Shown here: positions 53,549-63,000 of the stretch, one piece after another | Layout of the letters: each line of letters begins with the position of its first letter | How positions within the stretch are numbered: the stretch's first letter is position 1 | NCBI RefSeq assembly: GCF_003627795.1 | Contig: NZ_CP032687.1 | Span: 496,001-560,000, forward strand | DNA: 64,000 nt | Source of the DNA: Rhizobium sp. CCGE531 | GTDB taxonomy: Bacteria > Pseudomonadota > Alphaproteobacteria > Rhizobiales > Rhizobiaceae | Reading direction: 5' to 3' | Made by a program: the position numbers and the translations under genes | Notes under the pieces: generated by a model | The model's input: only the letters and a program-made list of their open reading frames with translations | Database searches by the model: none | What the model was told of the DNA's origin: nothing

Positions 53549-53857
53549 ATGGCAACCATCGGCACCTTCACCACCTCCGAAACCGGCTTCAACGGATCGA
53601 TCCGCACGCTCGCCCTCAACGTCAAGGCCCGCATCGCCCGCATCGAAAACCCCTCCGACAAGGGCCCGCACTTCCGCATCTACGCAGGCAACGTCGAGCT
53701 GGGCGCGGCCTGGCAGAAGCGCTCCGAGCAGGACCGCGACTACCTCTCGGTCAAGCTCGACGATCCGAGCTTCCCTGCCCCGATCTACGCGACGCTCACA
53801 GAGGTCGAGGGCGAAGAGGGCTACCAGCTGATCTGGTCCCGCCCTAACCGGGACTGA
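53549..53857 (+). CDS. DUF736 family protein
   Basis: A 102-aa DUF736 protein, almost ubiquitous on rhizobial plasmids and symbiosis islands. [21 protein letters not shown], then [19 protein letters not shown], the [18 protein letters not shown] core and [11 protein letters not shown] are all conserved. Function unknown; it is small, soluble and usually near ArdC and transfer genes, as here. The start at 53549 follows AAAGGAATACGACA; a longer frame upstream lies in the leader. Confidence 0.92.
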   Translation: MATIGTFTTSETGFNGSIRTLALNVKARIARIENPSDKGPHFRIYAGNVELGAAWQKRSEQDRDYLSVKLDDPSFPAPIYATLTEVEGEEGYQLIWSRPNRD

Positions 53858-53863
53858 CACGCA

Positions 53864-53889
53864 GACGGCCCCGCTAAAGCGGGGCCGTC
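53864..53889. terminator. GC-rich hairpin after the DUF736 gene
   Basis: GACGGCCCCGC-TAAA-GCGGGGCCGTC is a perfect 11-bp stem with a 4-base loop, seven bases after the stop. There is no T-run behind it, so it may be a transcript-stabilising hairpin or a weak terminator between the convergent DUF736 and HU-like genes. Confidence 0.6.
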
Positions 53890-53932
53890 GATCTCTCGGT
53901 TAAAGGCCGGCTCAAAAGCGGTCCGCAAACCC

Positions 53933-54154
53933 TTACGTGTTCAAGGCGTCCTTCAGAGCCTTGGCAGGCTGGAAGCCCAGCTTTCTTGCCGCAGCAACCT
54001 TGATCGCCGCACCGGTCGACGGATTGCGGCCTTCGCGCTCCGGGGTATGCTTCACCTTGAATTTCCCGAAGCCGGGAATGAACGTCTCGGCGCCGGAGGT
54101 GGCAGCGGCCGTGATCGCCGCAAATACAGCTTCGACGATCGCCTTTCCCTGCAC
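53933..54154 (-). CDS. HU-type DNA-binding protein, N-terminally damaged
   Basis: A 73-codon frame from a GTG with the HU/IHF core: KAIVEAVFAAITAAATSG, FIPGFGKFKVKHTPEREGRNPSTGAAIKV and KLGFQPAKALKDALN. The frame is homologous further upstream (FADKIASDHGLTKVQ), but there a TGA lies directly before the Phe codon, and the normal start region is missing although AAGGAGT is still there. So about the first 20 residues cannot be made from a normal start. The gene is probably dead, or makes a short HU from the internal GTG. It lies downstream of the zeta-like gene on the same strand. Confidence 0.75.
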   Translation of the reverse strand: MQGKAIVEAVFAAITAAATSGAETFIPGFGKFKVKHTPEREGRNPSTGAAIKVAAARKLGFQPAKALKDALNT

Positions 54155-54203
54155 CTTCGTCAGGCCGTGGTCTGACGCGATCTTGTCAGCGAATCACGAC
54201 TCC

Positions 54204-54821
54204 TTATTCGGTTGCGATGGACCGAACCGCTTTGGCAACGACCTCCAGAGCGTGCACGTCGAGTTCAATGACCCCATCAGACTTCTCGCCGATCGTTTTC
54301 GGCTTTGCGCCGCTGTTGTCCCAGATCCAGGCCTTGTCGGCTTGTTCCAGAAACCAGGGAAATTGCTCAAGGGACCGTTGGTACCGCTGGCGGACTTTTT
54401 CGTCGGGTACCGGATGTCCGCCTTTGGCTACGCGCAACTTGATCCGCTCGATCGAGCGCTCGGGGCTATCGACGACGACATATAAGAACCAGACCGCGAA
54501 TCCGAGCGCCTTCGCCGCTACCACGAGACGTCGATACTTCTCTGTCGACAGGACTGTTTCGACGCCGATTGTTTTGTGGACGTTGATCGACGCTTCAAGC
54601 CAAGACTCGATCCGTTGAACCGCGGTTAGGTTGGCTTCCAGCGGCGGTCTGGACTCGACTTTGCTGATTCTGGCAGCCAGTAGATCCGGATTTACGATCC
54701 AGACTGAGCGACCTTCCATTTCAAGGTCGGCATTCTCGTACACGCTGCTTTTCCCAGAGCCATTTGGCCCGGCGATGATCAGGAAGACTGGCTGCTCAAT
54801 CTTCGATGGGAGCACGATCAA
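54204..54821 (-). CDS. Zeta-toxin-like P-loop kinase
   Basis: A 205-aa P-loop protein of the zeta toxin/AAA_33 type. FLIIAGPNGSGKSS is Walker A; WIVNPDLLAARIS carries the Asp after the second strand, ETVLSTEKYRRLV gives the zeta-like substrate part, and FLYVVVDSPERSIERIKLRV the third strand with the Arg-rich helix. Zeta toxins phosphorylate UDP-sugars and block cell-wall synthesis. The start overlaps the end of the upstream small gene by 26 bp, so they are co-translated. It is probably the toxin of a two-gene maintenance module. Confidence 0.85.
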   Translation of the reverse strand: MIVLPSKIEQPVFLIIAGPNGSGKSSVYENADLEMEGRSVWIVNPDLLAARISKVESRPPLEANLTAVQRIESWLEASINVHKTIGVETVLSTEKYRRLVVAAKALGFAVWFLYVVVDSPERSIERIKLRVAKGGHPVPDEKVRQRYQRSLEQFPWFLEQADKAWIWDNSGAKPKTIGEKSDGVIELDVHALEVVAKAVRSIATE

Positions 54822-55038
54822 GGACGCCAGTTACAGCCTTGTTCTCGCGACGCGCCTTGGCGACATTCTTGCTGAACACGTAGCTCAGATCTTTTCCGAG
54901 CGTCTTGCTCTGCGCGTCGATCGTCCGAACAGTCAGAAACTGCCCGGTACCTGCGTCACGCACGCGTTTCTGCGTGACCGCGGTATCGCGTACGCCGACT
55001 TTGGCACTTCCAAATTTTTTGACGACGACTTTGGCCAT
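54796..55038 (-). CDS. Small basic protein, probable partner (antitoxin) of the zeta-like protein
   Basis: An 80-aa protein, start at 55038 (MAKVVVKKFGSAKVGVRD); the open frame extends upstream without support. It is basic in its first half and has TGQFLTVRTIDAQSK and FSKNVAKARRENKAVTGVLDR. It is not like the known epsilon or PezA antitoxins. The position before, and overlap with, the zeta-like gene suggests an antitoxin. This is inference from gene order only. Confidence 0.65.
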   Translation of the reverse strand: MAKVVVKKFGSAKVGVRDTAVTQKRVRDAGTGQFLTVRTIDAQSKTLGKDLSYVFSKNVAKARRENKAVTGVLDRAPIED

Positions 55039-55539
55039 GTCTGCTCCAACCTTTCCGCAAATATAGCAATCATTTTCCCACCCGAAAAGAGCCTGTTGGC
55101 TTTTGACTGGAGGGTGTGCGAGCCTTGCTATGAGAGCGAACGGCTTCACGTTGAAGGCGAAGCAGCCGAATCGCATTGCGAAATCTACCAGGCGTGGGCC
55201 GCCACTGTCATGTCCCTTTGTCTGGTTATTCGTGGCTCCAGGGGCGCCTCGATGGGGCACGTCTGACGCGGACCGGCTGCGCCTCGCTCGCTACCCGCAA
55301 CGGCGCTTCGAAATTTTCATCACCAACCGGGACTGAGCCGGAAACGCCCCAACGTGAGGCGGGGCCGACTGGCCAGATAGGCAAGCCGACGACAGACATC
55401 GAGCCTGCCGCCGGCTTTTTCGGTGCGATACGGAACCGGAATATGTTCGGCGTCAAGATCCCGTTCTTCGTCGAGATCGAGATGTCCTTCGAGACCGACT
55501 GGAACAGGCGCCGATGAGGCCCGCTTCGGCGGGCCATTC
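55039..55539. other. Stretch without an intact gene; contains repeat copy R2 and a DUF736-like scrap
   Basis: 501 bp. The repeat copy R2 lies at 55246-55306. Right after it a plus-strand frame ends ...FEIFITNRD with a stop at 55334-55336, then GGAAACGCCCC...GGCGGGGCC, much like the end of the DUF736 gene and its hairpin. So this looks like a second, decayed DUF736 locus. The promoter of the small basic protein gene lies at the left end. Confidence 0.5.
55246..55306 (+). repeat. Repeat R2 (partner R1 at 53307-53370)
   Basis: See R1. The copies differ by scattered substitutions and a few missing bases. R2 is followed by the DUF736-like scrap. Confidence 0.6.
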
Positions 55540-55797
55540 TCATGTTGGCACGGAGGTGCGTGGACGATAGCCGCGCTTTCGTTTCTGCCGCAGCAGGTCG
55601 AGAAACAGTTCGACTGCTTCCTCTTCCCGCCCGAAATGGTGGACCATCATCTGACCCTTCGTGCCGATGCGGCCCCATTTCCGGAGCAGGCAGACATCCC
55701 CGAACAGGTTGGGCTCGATCGACATGGCGTAGTAGCGCGCCATGTTTCTGGCGGCGTCAGAGCGTTCGACATAAAGATGGTACGGTTGCGCGATCAT
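55540..55797 (-). CDS. WGR domain protein
   Basis: An 85-aa single-domain WGR protein. MIAQPYHLYVERSDAARNMARYYAMSIEPNLFG in pieces, then CLLRKWGRIGTKGQ with the WGR motif, and EEEAVELFLDLLRQKRKRGY at the end. WGR domains bind nucleic acid ends in PARPs and in bacterial proteins. The start at 55797 is the usual family start; an upstream in-frame ATG at 55833 exists. Such small WGR genes are frequent on rhizobial plasmids. Confidence 0.88.
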   Translation of the reverse strand: MIAQPYHLYVERSDAARNMARYYAMSIEPNLFGDVCLLRKWGRIGTKGQMMVHHFGREEEAVELFLDLLRQKRKRGYRPRTSVPT

Positions 55798-56158
55798 GAG
55801 ACAAGAATCGCCTATGCCGGGAATCGCGTCCAACGAGACTTATGAATCGGTCGGCAAGGATCGATTCATATCGCTGATGACCTGCGACCGGACACGATGG
55901 CCTTGCTCGAATTTGCCTGATGACGGTCCGTGCGGATGGCGACCATCGATAAGGAACTTAAACCAATTCCGCGGGATTTCCTTTCGAGGCTGGGCTTGGC
56001 ACAATGAGCGTCTTCGACTGCCGCCGACATCAGATGATAGAGGTTTAATTTCAGGGAGCTTCGCTTTTTTTAGGCGTGCGCTGGCGCAGGTTTCTCACTT
56101 CGCCGGGATTTCACCTCCGAGAAGATCATAAATTTCGAAAATAGCATGAGGATGTCAC
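55798..56158. other. Intergenic stretch, nothing recognised
   Basis: 361 bp between the WGR gene and the small membrane protein gene, which diverge. No family features in the short frames. The ribosome binding site of the next gene (ATGAGGATGTCAC) is at its end. Confidence 0.4.
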
Positions 56159-56335
56159 ATGAAAGGCTATCTTCCCTATGTCATCGGCGCATTGTTGGGC
56201 GCCATCGTCGCGGTCGCTGTGTCCATTCTCTTCGGCCTTGATGGGATGTTCCAGCTTGCGGTCTTGGCGCTGCTGCCGGTTCTGGGTGCTGCGCTGGTCG
56301 AGCGCTTTTACTATCGCGGGTCACGAGCGCGCTAA
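56159..56335 (+). CDS. Small membrane protein, 58 aa
   Basis: A short gene: MKGYLPYVIGALLGAIVAVAV begins a first hydrophobic helix, LFGLDGMF a turn, and QLAVLALLPVLGAALVE a second helix, followed by a basic tail (RFYYRGSRAR). GAGG lies nine bases before the ATG. The start, base composition and helix pattern support a real small inner-membrane protein. Similar ones are seen near tra genes of rhizobial plasmids, but I cannot name a function. Confidence 0.7.
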   Translation: MKGYLPYVIGALLGAIVAVAVSILFGLDGMFQLAVLALLPVLGAALVERFYYRGSRAR

Positions 56336-56484
56336 CGTGACTATCAACAGATGGATATCGGGCCTCGGTCGTGCAAAGCCGACGGTTCTTGGGCGAGACG
56401 CCTGCGGCGCACGGCTCTATTCGCGATGCTCACGGTGCCCGAAAACGGTCTCCGCCCATCCAGGTGCGATCCTCTCGCAGCCCC

Positions 56485-57090
56485 TCACCCGCACCATCCA
56501 TGTCTTGCGCCGTCCCAGCGCCGGGCAAGACCTTCATCGATGAGGCGGTCGCCGAGCGAGCGCCCTTCCCGTGTAACGGTCCGGAGTTTTCGGCCATACT
56601 TGTCCTCGTCCCGCAAGCCTACTGACAACGAGAACTTGCCGGCGTTCAGAAGCGCCAGCAGGCGCGCTTTCGCTGCCTCGCCCTTGATCCGTTCCGCCTC
56701 GCAGCGCGGTGGGCTGAGCTCCGGCGTGTCGATGTCAGCGATGCGGATTTTTTCTCCCCCAAACCAGAAAGTGTCGCCATCGACGACGCAGTTCATTCGC
56801 ACGCTCTCGCCGCACAACGAAAACGTGGCCTGCGACGTATCCGTTGTCGGCGCCTTGGCCAAAGCTAAGATGCCAGAAAGATCGCCGGCGCCGGCAAAGG
56901 CAAACCATCCGCCTGCTCCAATGATGATGGCTGAGATGACCGCCATCAGCGACTTGCGCGGGCCGTTCTGTCCAGTTCGGAATTTTCGCTGCGGCCGATA
57001 TCGATCGCTCCCGCGGCCGGATTTGCGCCGCGGTCTCAACGGCACCACATTCGATTTCGCCACGTGCCTGTCCTCTGCTGTTCGCATCAA
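56485..57090 (-). CDS. Thermonuclease (SNase-like) family protein with a membrane anchor
   Basis: A staphylococcal-nuclease-like protein of about 200 aa. A basic N-terminal stretch is followed by one membrane segment (LMAVISAIIIGAGGWFAFAGAG), then the OB-fold nuclease: VVDGDTFWFGGEKIRIADIDTPEL, GEAAKARLLALLNAG, DKYGRKLRTV and GLARRWDG. The Arg/Asp/Glu pattern of the family is kept. Such anchored nucleases are common next to Ti-type tra genes and may act on DNA in the periplasm. The ATG at 57090 or the GTG ten codons later could be the start. Confidence 0.9.
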   Translation of the reverse strand: MMRTAEDRHVAKSNVVPLRPRRKSGRGSDRYRPQRKFRTGQNGPRKSLMAVISAIIIGAGGWFAFAGAGDLSGILALAKAPTTDTSQATFSLCGESVRMNCVVDGDTFWFGGEKIRIADIDTPELSPPRCEAERIKGEAAKARLLALLNAGKFSLSVGLRDEDKYGRKLRTVTREGRSLGDRLIDEGLARRWDGARHGWCG

Positions 57091-57295
57091 TCTACGTCGA
57101 GCCCGGTTTCTTCTGTCTTTACGAACAAGCCGGCCTCAGATGGAGTTTAGGAGCGGGCGCAGTCGGTCCCGCCTCCCCGGTGTGGGCCACTATGTTGAGG
57201 CTCCTGCGGCTGCGCTTTTTCCCGCTCCTTGCACGACGAGAATTCCAGAAATCCCGCCCTTCGGCGGACGCCCACGCTGATTTCTCCGATACTCT

Positions 57296-59272
57296 TCATT
57301 GTTCTCGATCGGCCTTGCTCGCTGCGCTGCGCGCCGGCCGATCGGGCGAATTCTCTGCGGGGTTCGCTGCTTTCGAAAACGCTCTCGCGCCCACGCACCC
57401 CTTCATATCGTCACGCCGAAACCAGATCGCGCGTCCGCATCTGAGCGGCGCGTTTCCGGCGGTGAAGACGATCTGCTCGTCGGCCCGCATGCGCAGCACC
57501 TCGTGCGGCTGGATCAGCGGCCTGGCGGCGAGTTGCTTCGACCGCGTGCGCGACGATCCTTTCGATTGGACACTGCGGCTGACCTGATCGATCTCGACGG
57601 TCGTCATGCCGCAGCGGCGTGAGATGTAGTCGGCAGTCTCGGGATCGTTGATCGCGGCGAATGAAATCCAGCTTGCGCTCTCGAACCATTTGCTCGCCGC
57701 ATCGCGGCCGCCATAGGTCTCGCGCATCTGGCCGATCGACTGGTAGATCATGGTCAGCGTGATTCCATACTTACGGCCGGCGTCGCGCGCGGTCTCCAGG
57801 ATGCGCATGTAGCCGAGGCGCGCCACCTCATCGAGAAGGAACAGTGCCCTTCCCTGCATCTCTCCGTTGCGGTTGTAGATCGCGTTCAGAAACGCGCCGA
57901 TGATGACGCGCGCCAGGCCCGCATGCGTCTCCAGCGTCTTGAGATCGATGTTGATGAAGACATCCGTCTTTCCGTCCGCCAGATCGCTCGTCGAAAAGGA
58001 AGTTCCCGAGACCAGCGCGGCGTAGTTCGGATAGGACAGCCAGTGCGTTTCCTTGACCGCGTTGGCATATACGCCCGAGAAGGTTTCCGGCGTCATGTTG
58101 ACGAAGGCTGCGACATTCTCCTTGACGAAATCCGAATTCGAATCGTCGTAGATTTCATGCAGCCGCTGGCGCAGTTGGGGCTCTGGCTCGGACAGGTTCT
58201 TGCGTACTTGCCGGAGTGTCTGGTCGTTTTCCGTCGTGTGGCCTGAGAGGCAAACGTCGGCAATGAGAGCCGTCAGCAACTGCAAGGCCGAGGCGCGGAA
58301 GAAGTCGTCACGGACCCCACGCGCGCCACCGCTGTCGCTCATGATCCACGATGCGACGGAGGCGATATCCTCCTCTTTCGTTCCCCCGAACCGGCCGATC
58401 CAGTCGAGCGCGTTGAAGCCGATTTCCGAGTGTTTCGGATCGAGCACGAAGACGTCGCGGTTGGCGTCGCCACGGTGCTTCAACACCATTGGCGCAACCT
58501 CGTTCGAAGGATCGAGGACAACGAGCGCGCCACCCCACTTGAGCGCCGTCGGGATCGTGACCGATGTCGTCTTGAAGCCGCCGGATCCGGCGAACACGAT
58601 GCCGTGCGACGAGCCGAACGAGCCGTCGAAGCAAAGCAGCGGCGACTTGCCGCCCGCTCCCCAGCTCGCGGCGCTGTCGGCGCGAAACGATGGTGCCGCG
58701 ATGCTATCCCGGTCGACCCGGTAGCGCTCGCCGATGACGATGCCGCCGCTCTCGGCAAACAGCTTTTCGGCTTGCGATAGTTTCATCCAGTCGGCCTCGC
58801 CGTGCAGCGCCCGTTTCCCAACGATGCGCTTCGGTTCGGCCCTCGCGAATGTCGCGTTGCCGGCAATCGCCACACGCATGCCGAACAGCGCCGACATCAG
58901 CACGGCAGCAGCCCCGATCGCCGTCGCGGGATCGAGATAGTTGAAGACGGTTTTGCCGGCCGGGACTTGTTCGAGATACGCGGAGAGCCTCGATGCCTCG
59001 CGCAGGACCGCTAGGACGAGCGTCGCTGTCGCGCCCGTGACAACGCCCCATCCTGCCGTCCTGATCCGCGCGGAGCCTGCGCTCGCAAACAGAAAGATGA
59101 TGCCGACGACGGACGCGGCGACATAGGGCAGAGCGATGCCGGCACGGCCGAGCATCTGCCGGGCGGCATCGCTCTTGCCGAAGTGGGATAGCCACAGTTC
59201 GGTCCCGGTCATGCCGATGGCCATCAGCATCATCAACGCGCATGGCGCTACGAACAGCAGGATCCTAGTCAT
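57296..59272 (-). CDS. traG: Conjugal transfer coupling protein TraG
   Basis: A 658-aa type IV coupling protein (VirD4/TraG family) of the Ti/Sym-plasmid type. N-terminal membrane helices ([33 protein letters not shown]) are followed by the ATPase: Walker A in [30 protein letters not shown], and Walker B in [13 protein letters not shown]. It links the TraA-bound DNA strand to the mating channel and uses ATP. The start at 59272 (MTRILLFV) overlaps the traD stop. Order traC-traD-traG on this strand matches Ti plasmids. Confidence 0.96.
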   Translation of the reverse strand: MTRILLFVAPCALMMLMAIGMTGTELWLSHFGKSDAARQMLGRAGIALPYVAASVVGIIFLFASAGSARIRTAGWGVVTGATATLVLAVLREASRLSAYLEQVPAGKTVFNYLDPATAIGAAAVLMSALFGMRVAIAGNATFARAEPKRIVGKRALHGEADWMKLSQAEKLFAESGGIVIGERYRVDRDSIAAPSFRADSAASWGAGGKSPLLCFDGSFGSSHGIVFAGSGGFKTTSVTIPTALKWGGALVVLDPSNEVAPMVLKHRGDANRDVFVLDPKHSEIGFNALDWIGRFGGTKEEDIASVASWIMSDSGGARGVRDDFFRASALQLLTALIADVCLSGHTTENDQTLRQVRKNLSEPEPQLRQRLHEIYDDSNSDFVKENVAAFVNMTPETFSGVYANAVKETHWLSYPNYAALVSGTSFSTSDLADGKTDVFINIDLKTLETHAGLARVIIGAFLNAIYNRNGEMQGRALFLLDEVARLGYMRILETARDAGRKYGITLTMIYQSIGQMRETYGGRDAASKWFESASWISFAAINDPETADYISRRCGMTTVEIDQVSRSVQSKGSSRTRSKQLAARPLIQPHEVLRMRADEQIVFTAGNAPLRCGRAIWFRRDDMKGCVGARAFSKAANPAENSPDRPARSAASKADREQ

Positions 59273-59480
59273 CTCTCTCTCCGAACGCTTCAGCACCGAG
59301 TGCGGCGAGCCGTGAGCGCTCCTGTGCGTCTCCCTTCAGGCGCGCGGCGGCATCGATGAGGAGCCCGAGCAGCAGCGCGCGCTTCTCGTAGCGCAGCCCC
59401 GCCTTGATGATCAGGCCGCCGAGCTCGATCTTTTCGCGCGTGTCCTTCTTGCGGGCATCTGATGTCGTGGATCTTCGCAT
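59265..59480 (-). CDS. traD: Conjugal transfer protein TraD
   Basis: A 71-aa TraD of the rhizobial type: [49 protein letters not shown]. It is a small, helical relaxosome accessory. The start at 59480 lies five bases from the traC stop, and its end overlaps the traG start, so traC-traD-traG is one operon. The long frame upstream of 59480 belongs to the shadow of traC. Confidence 0.93.
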   Translation of the reverse strand: MRRSTTSDARKKDTREKIELGGLIIKAGLRYEKRALLLGLLIDAAARLKGDAQERSRLAALGAEAFGERDD

Positions 59481-59484
59481 CCGC

Positions 59485-59781
59485 TCAAGCCTCGCCAGTC
59501 CTGCCCTCAGCCGTACCAGGCGGGTTCTGCGCGGCGGGCGCGCTGCCCTCGCCTGCGCCGCTTGCCCCCTTCCCTCCGGTCGAACGGACCTTGCCTCCGC
59601 GAAAGCGTTTCGCCAGATCCTCGAATGCTGCCTGCAGTTCACCCTCGTCGATCTCGATCTCACCGAGCCCGGCTTTAAGCGCGATCCGGCCGATGCGCTC
59701 GGCCTCCCGGGTCTCGGCGAGCTTCAATTGCTCCTGGAGCCTGGCGATTTCGTCGCGGATTTTCGAGGATGGTTTCTTCAT
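59485..59781 (-). CDS. traC: Conjugal transfer protein TraC
   Basis: A 98-aa Tra[43 protein letters not shown] in pieces shows the conserved N-terminal coiled coil and DNA-binding helix, then [18 protein letters not shown]; the C-terminus is a low-complexity Gly/Ala/Pro tail. It helps to form the relaxosome at oriT, which lies directly upstream. The start at 59781 is the first gene of the minus-strand transfer operon and diverges from traA. Confidence 0.93.
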   Translation of the reverse strand: MKKPSSKIRDEIARLQEQLKLAETREAERIGRIALKAGLGEIEIDEGELQAAFEDLAKRFRGGKVRSTGGKGASGAGEGSAPAAQNPPGTAEGRTGEA

Positions 59782-60037
59782 GTCCGGATGTCTCCTTGGG
59801 TGCGAAAGCTTGTCTTTCGGACCCCATCTTCCGGATGTCGGTGCGGAACGCACTACTGTGAATCCTACAATCGCCAAGGGCGATGCTTTCGTGGATGATC
59901 CCGGCCGCTCGACAAGAGCGGCATCCGAAGGGCGCAATTATACGTCGCTGGCGCGACGTTCTTTTGAGAGCGCCTGGCGGAGCCGATCTCGCTGGCGAAC
60001 ATGTTGATTTTGCTCGGAATCGGGAGAGAATTCCGCC
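59782..60037. promoter_or_regulatory. traC-traA intergenic region with divergent tra promoters
   Basis: 256 bp between the divergent transfer operons. It holds the oriT-like core (59915-59965) and the promoters of both operons. In Ti plasmids these promoters respond to TraR at tra boxes; I did not find a clear 18-bp tra box dyad here, so the mode of control remains open. Confidence 0.6.
59915..59965. other. oriT: Origin of transfer (oriT), Ti/RSF1010-like nick region
   Basis: AAGGGCGCAATTATA (59929-59942) followed by the inverted repeat ACGTCGC-TGGC-GCGACGT (59942-59959) is the oriT core of rhizobial Ti/Sym-type plasmids; the GGGCGC word corresponds to the nick region shared with RSF1010-like origins (GCGCCCT on the other strand). 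It lies between traC and traA, the usual place. TraA is the relaxase expected to nick here. Confidence 0.82.
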
Positions 60038-63000
60038 GTGGCCGTTCCTCATTTCTCCGTCAGCATCGTCGCCCGCGGCTCCGGCCGCAGCGCTGTGCTG
60101 TCGGCGGCCTATCGGCATTGCGCCAAGATGGAGTACGAGCGGGAGGCCCGCACGATCGACTACACCCGCAAGCAGGGCTTGCTGCACGAGGAGTTCGTCA
60201 TCCCTGCCGATGCGCCGTCATGGCTGCGGACGATGATTGCCGACCGATCCGTCTCCGGCGCGTCGGAAGCGTTCTGGAACAGTGTCGAAATCTTCGAGAA
60301 ACGCGTCGATGCCCAGCTTGCAAAGGATGTGACCGTTGCGCTGCCGATGGAGCTCTCAAGCGAGCAGAACATCGAACTGGTGCGGGATTTTATCGAGCGT
60401 CACATCACGTCGAAGGGCATGATCGCCGACTGGGTCTATCACGATGCACCCGGCAATCCGCATGTGCACCTGATGACGACGCTCCGGCCGCTGACCGAAG
60501 ACGGGTTCGGCGCCAAGAAGGTTGCAGTGACCGGCCCTGGCGGCAAGCCAGTGCGCAACGATGCCGGCAAGATCGTCTACGAGCTCTGGGCCGGCAGCCT
60601 CGACGATTTCAATGCCTTTCGTGACGGCTGGTTCGCCTGTCAGAACCGGCACCTGGCGCGCGCCGGCCTCGATCTCCGCGTCGACGGCCATTCCTTCGAG
60701 AAGCAGGGGATCAATCTGACGCCAACCATCCACCTCGGTGTCGGCGCCAAGGCGATCGAGCGCAAGTCGGCGGAAGCCGAGCGGGCCCCTTCGCTGGAGC
60801 GGTTGGAGCTGCAGGAGGAGCGCCGGGCCGAAAACGCCCGCCGCATTCAGCGCCGTCCCGAGCTCGTGCTCGACCTGATCACGCGGGAGAAGAGCGTCTT
60901 CGACGAACGCGACGTTGCCAAGATCCTCCACCGCTACATAGACGACGCTGGCCTCTTCCAAAGTCTGATGGCAAGGATCCTGCAGAGCCCCGAAACGCTC
61001 CGGCTCGAACGCGAGCGGATCGAGTTTTCAGGCGGCCTACGCGTGCCGACGAAATACACGACGCGGGACCTCGTCCGGCTGGAAGCAGAGATGGCCAACC
61101 GGGCGATCTGGCTGGCTCAACGCTCTTCTCACGGCGTTGCGGACGCTGTGCGCGAAGCCACCTTCGCCCGCCACCTGCGCCTGGCGGACGAGCAGAAGAC
61201 GGCGATCGCACATGTTACCGGCGGCGAGCGCATCGCTGCGGTGATCGGACGTGCAGGCGCCGGCAAGACGACGATGATGAAGGCGGCGCGCGAAGCCTGG
61301 GAAGCGGCCGGTTATCGCGTCGTCGGCGGGGCGCTTGCGGGCAAGGCCGCCGAGGGCCTGGAGAAGGAAGCCGGCATTCTCTCCCGCACGCTGTCATCAT
61401 GGGAACTGCGCTGGAACCAAGGCCGCAATCAGCTGGACGACAAAACCGTATTCGTTCTCGACGAAGCGGGCATGGTGTCGTCGCGGCAGATGGCGCTGTT
61501 TGTCGAAGCGGCGACCAAGGCCGGCGCCAAACTCGTGCTTGTCGGAGATCCGGAACAGCTCCAGCCGATCGAAGCCGGCGCTGCCTTCCGCGCCATTGCC
61601 GACCGCATCGGCTATGGCGAACTCGAAAACATCTACCGCCAGCGTGAACAGTGGATGCGCGAGGCGTCGCTCGATCTGGCCCGCGGCAATATCGGCAGAG
61701 CCGTCGAAGCCTATCGCGCCCAGGGCCGCGTCAGCGGAGCCGATCTCAAGGCCGATGCCGTGCAGGCGCTGATTGCCGATTGGAACCGCGACTACGATCC
61801 GCAAAGGTCGAGCCTCATTCTTGCGCACTTGCGAAGAGACGTGCGCATGCTCAACGGCATGGCTCGCGCAAAGCTCGTCGAACGCGGTCTCGTCGCCGAC
61901 GGTTTCGCCTTCCGGACCGAAGACGGGCACCGAAAATTCGCGGCCGGCGACCAGATCGTGTTCCTGAAGAACGAGGGCTCGCTCGGCGTCAAGAACGGTA
62001 TGCTGGCGAAGGTCGTGGACGCAACGCCCGGGCGTATTGTCGCGGAAGTCGGAGACGGCGAACACCGCCGCCAGGTCACGGTCGAACAACGCTTCTACGC
62101 CAATCTCGATCACGGCTATGCCACCACGATCCATAAGAGCCAGGGTGCCACCGTCGATAGGGTGAAGGTGCTGGCTTCCCTCTCTCTCGACCGCCATCTC
62201 ACTTACGTGGCCATGACCCGTCACCGAGAGGACTTCGGTCTCTACCACGGCCGCCGATCTTTCGCCAAGGCAGGCGGCCTGATCCCGATCCTGTCGCGCA
62301 GACAAGCCAAGGAAACGACGCTCGATTATGCGAGTGGCCGCTTCTACGCCCAAGCCCTTCGCTTCGCCGACGCCCGTGGCCTTCACCTCGTTAACGTCGC
62401 ACGCACTGTCGTTCGCGACCGGATCGAATGGACCGTCCGGCAAAAGTCGAAGCTCGCCGCGCTTGGCGCTCGTCTGGCGGCAATCGCCCGCAGGCTTGGT
62501 CTGTCCGCCGGCGCGGCCAAGACCAGTCAATCGCACAGCATGCAGGAGGCAAAACCCATGGTATCGGGCATCACCACGTTCCCAAAATCGCTGGAACAGG
62601 TCGTCGAGGACCTGCTTGCAGCGGACCCCGGCTTGAAGAAGCAATGGGAGGAAGTCTCAGCGCGCTTCCATCTCGTCTACGCTCAGCCGGAAGACGCGTT
62701 CAAGGCTGTCAACGTCGATGCGATGCTGAGAAACGAAGCGGCGGCGAAATCGACGATCACCAAGATCGGTTCCGAGCCGGAGACCTTTGGTGCGCTGAAA
62801 GGCAAGACCGGGATCCTTGCCGGCCGCGCCGACAAGCAGGCCCATGAGAGGGCCGTCACCAATGCGCCGGCGCTTGCCCGAAACCTGGAACGCTATCTGC
62901 GGCAGCGCACGGAGGCGGAACACAAATATGACGCCGAGGAGCGCGCCGTCCGCATGAAGATCTCTCTCGACATCCCGGCGCTGTCGCCGGCGGCAAAGCA

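Noticed and set aside
61397..62644. 415-codon open frame on the minus strand
   Set aside because: It lies fully opposite the TraA helicase part, which is certain. It has no motif of its own.
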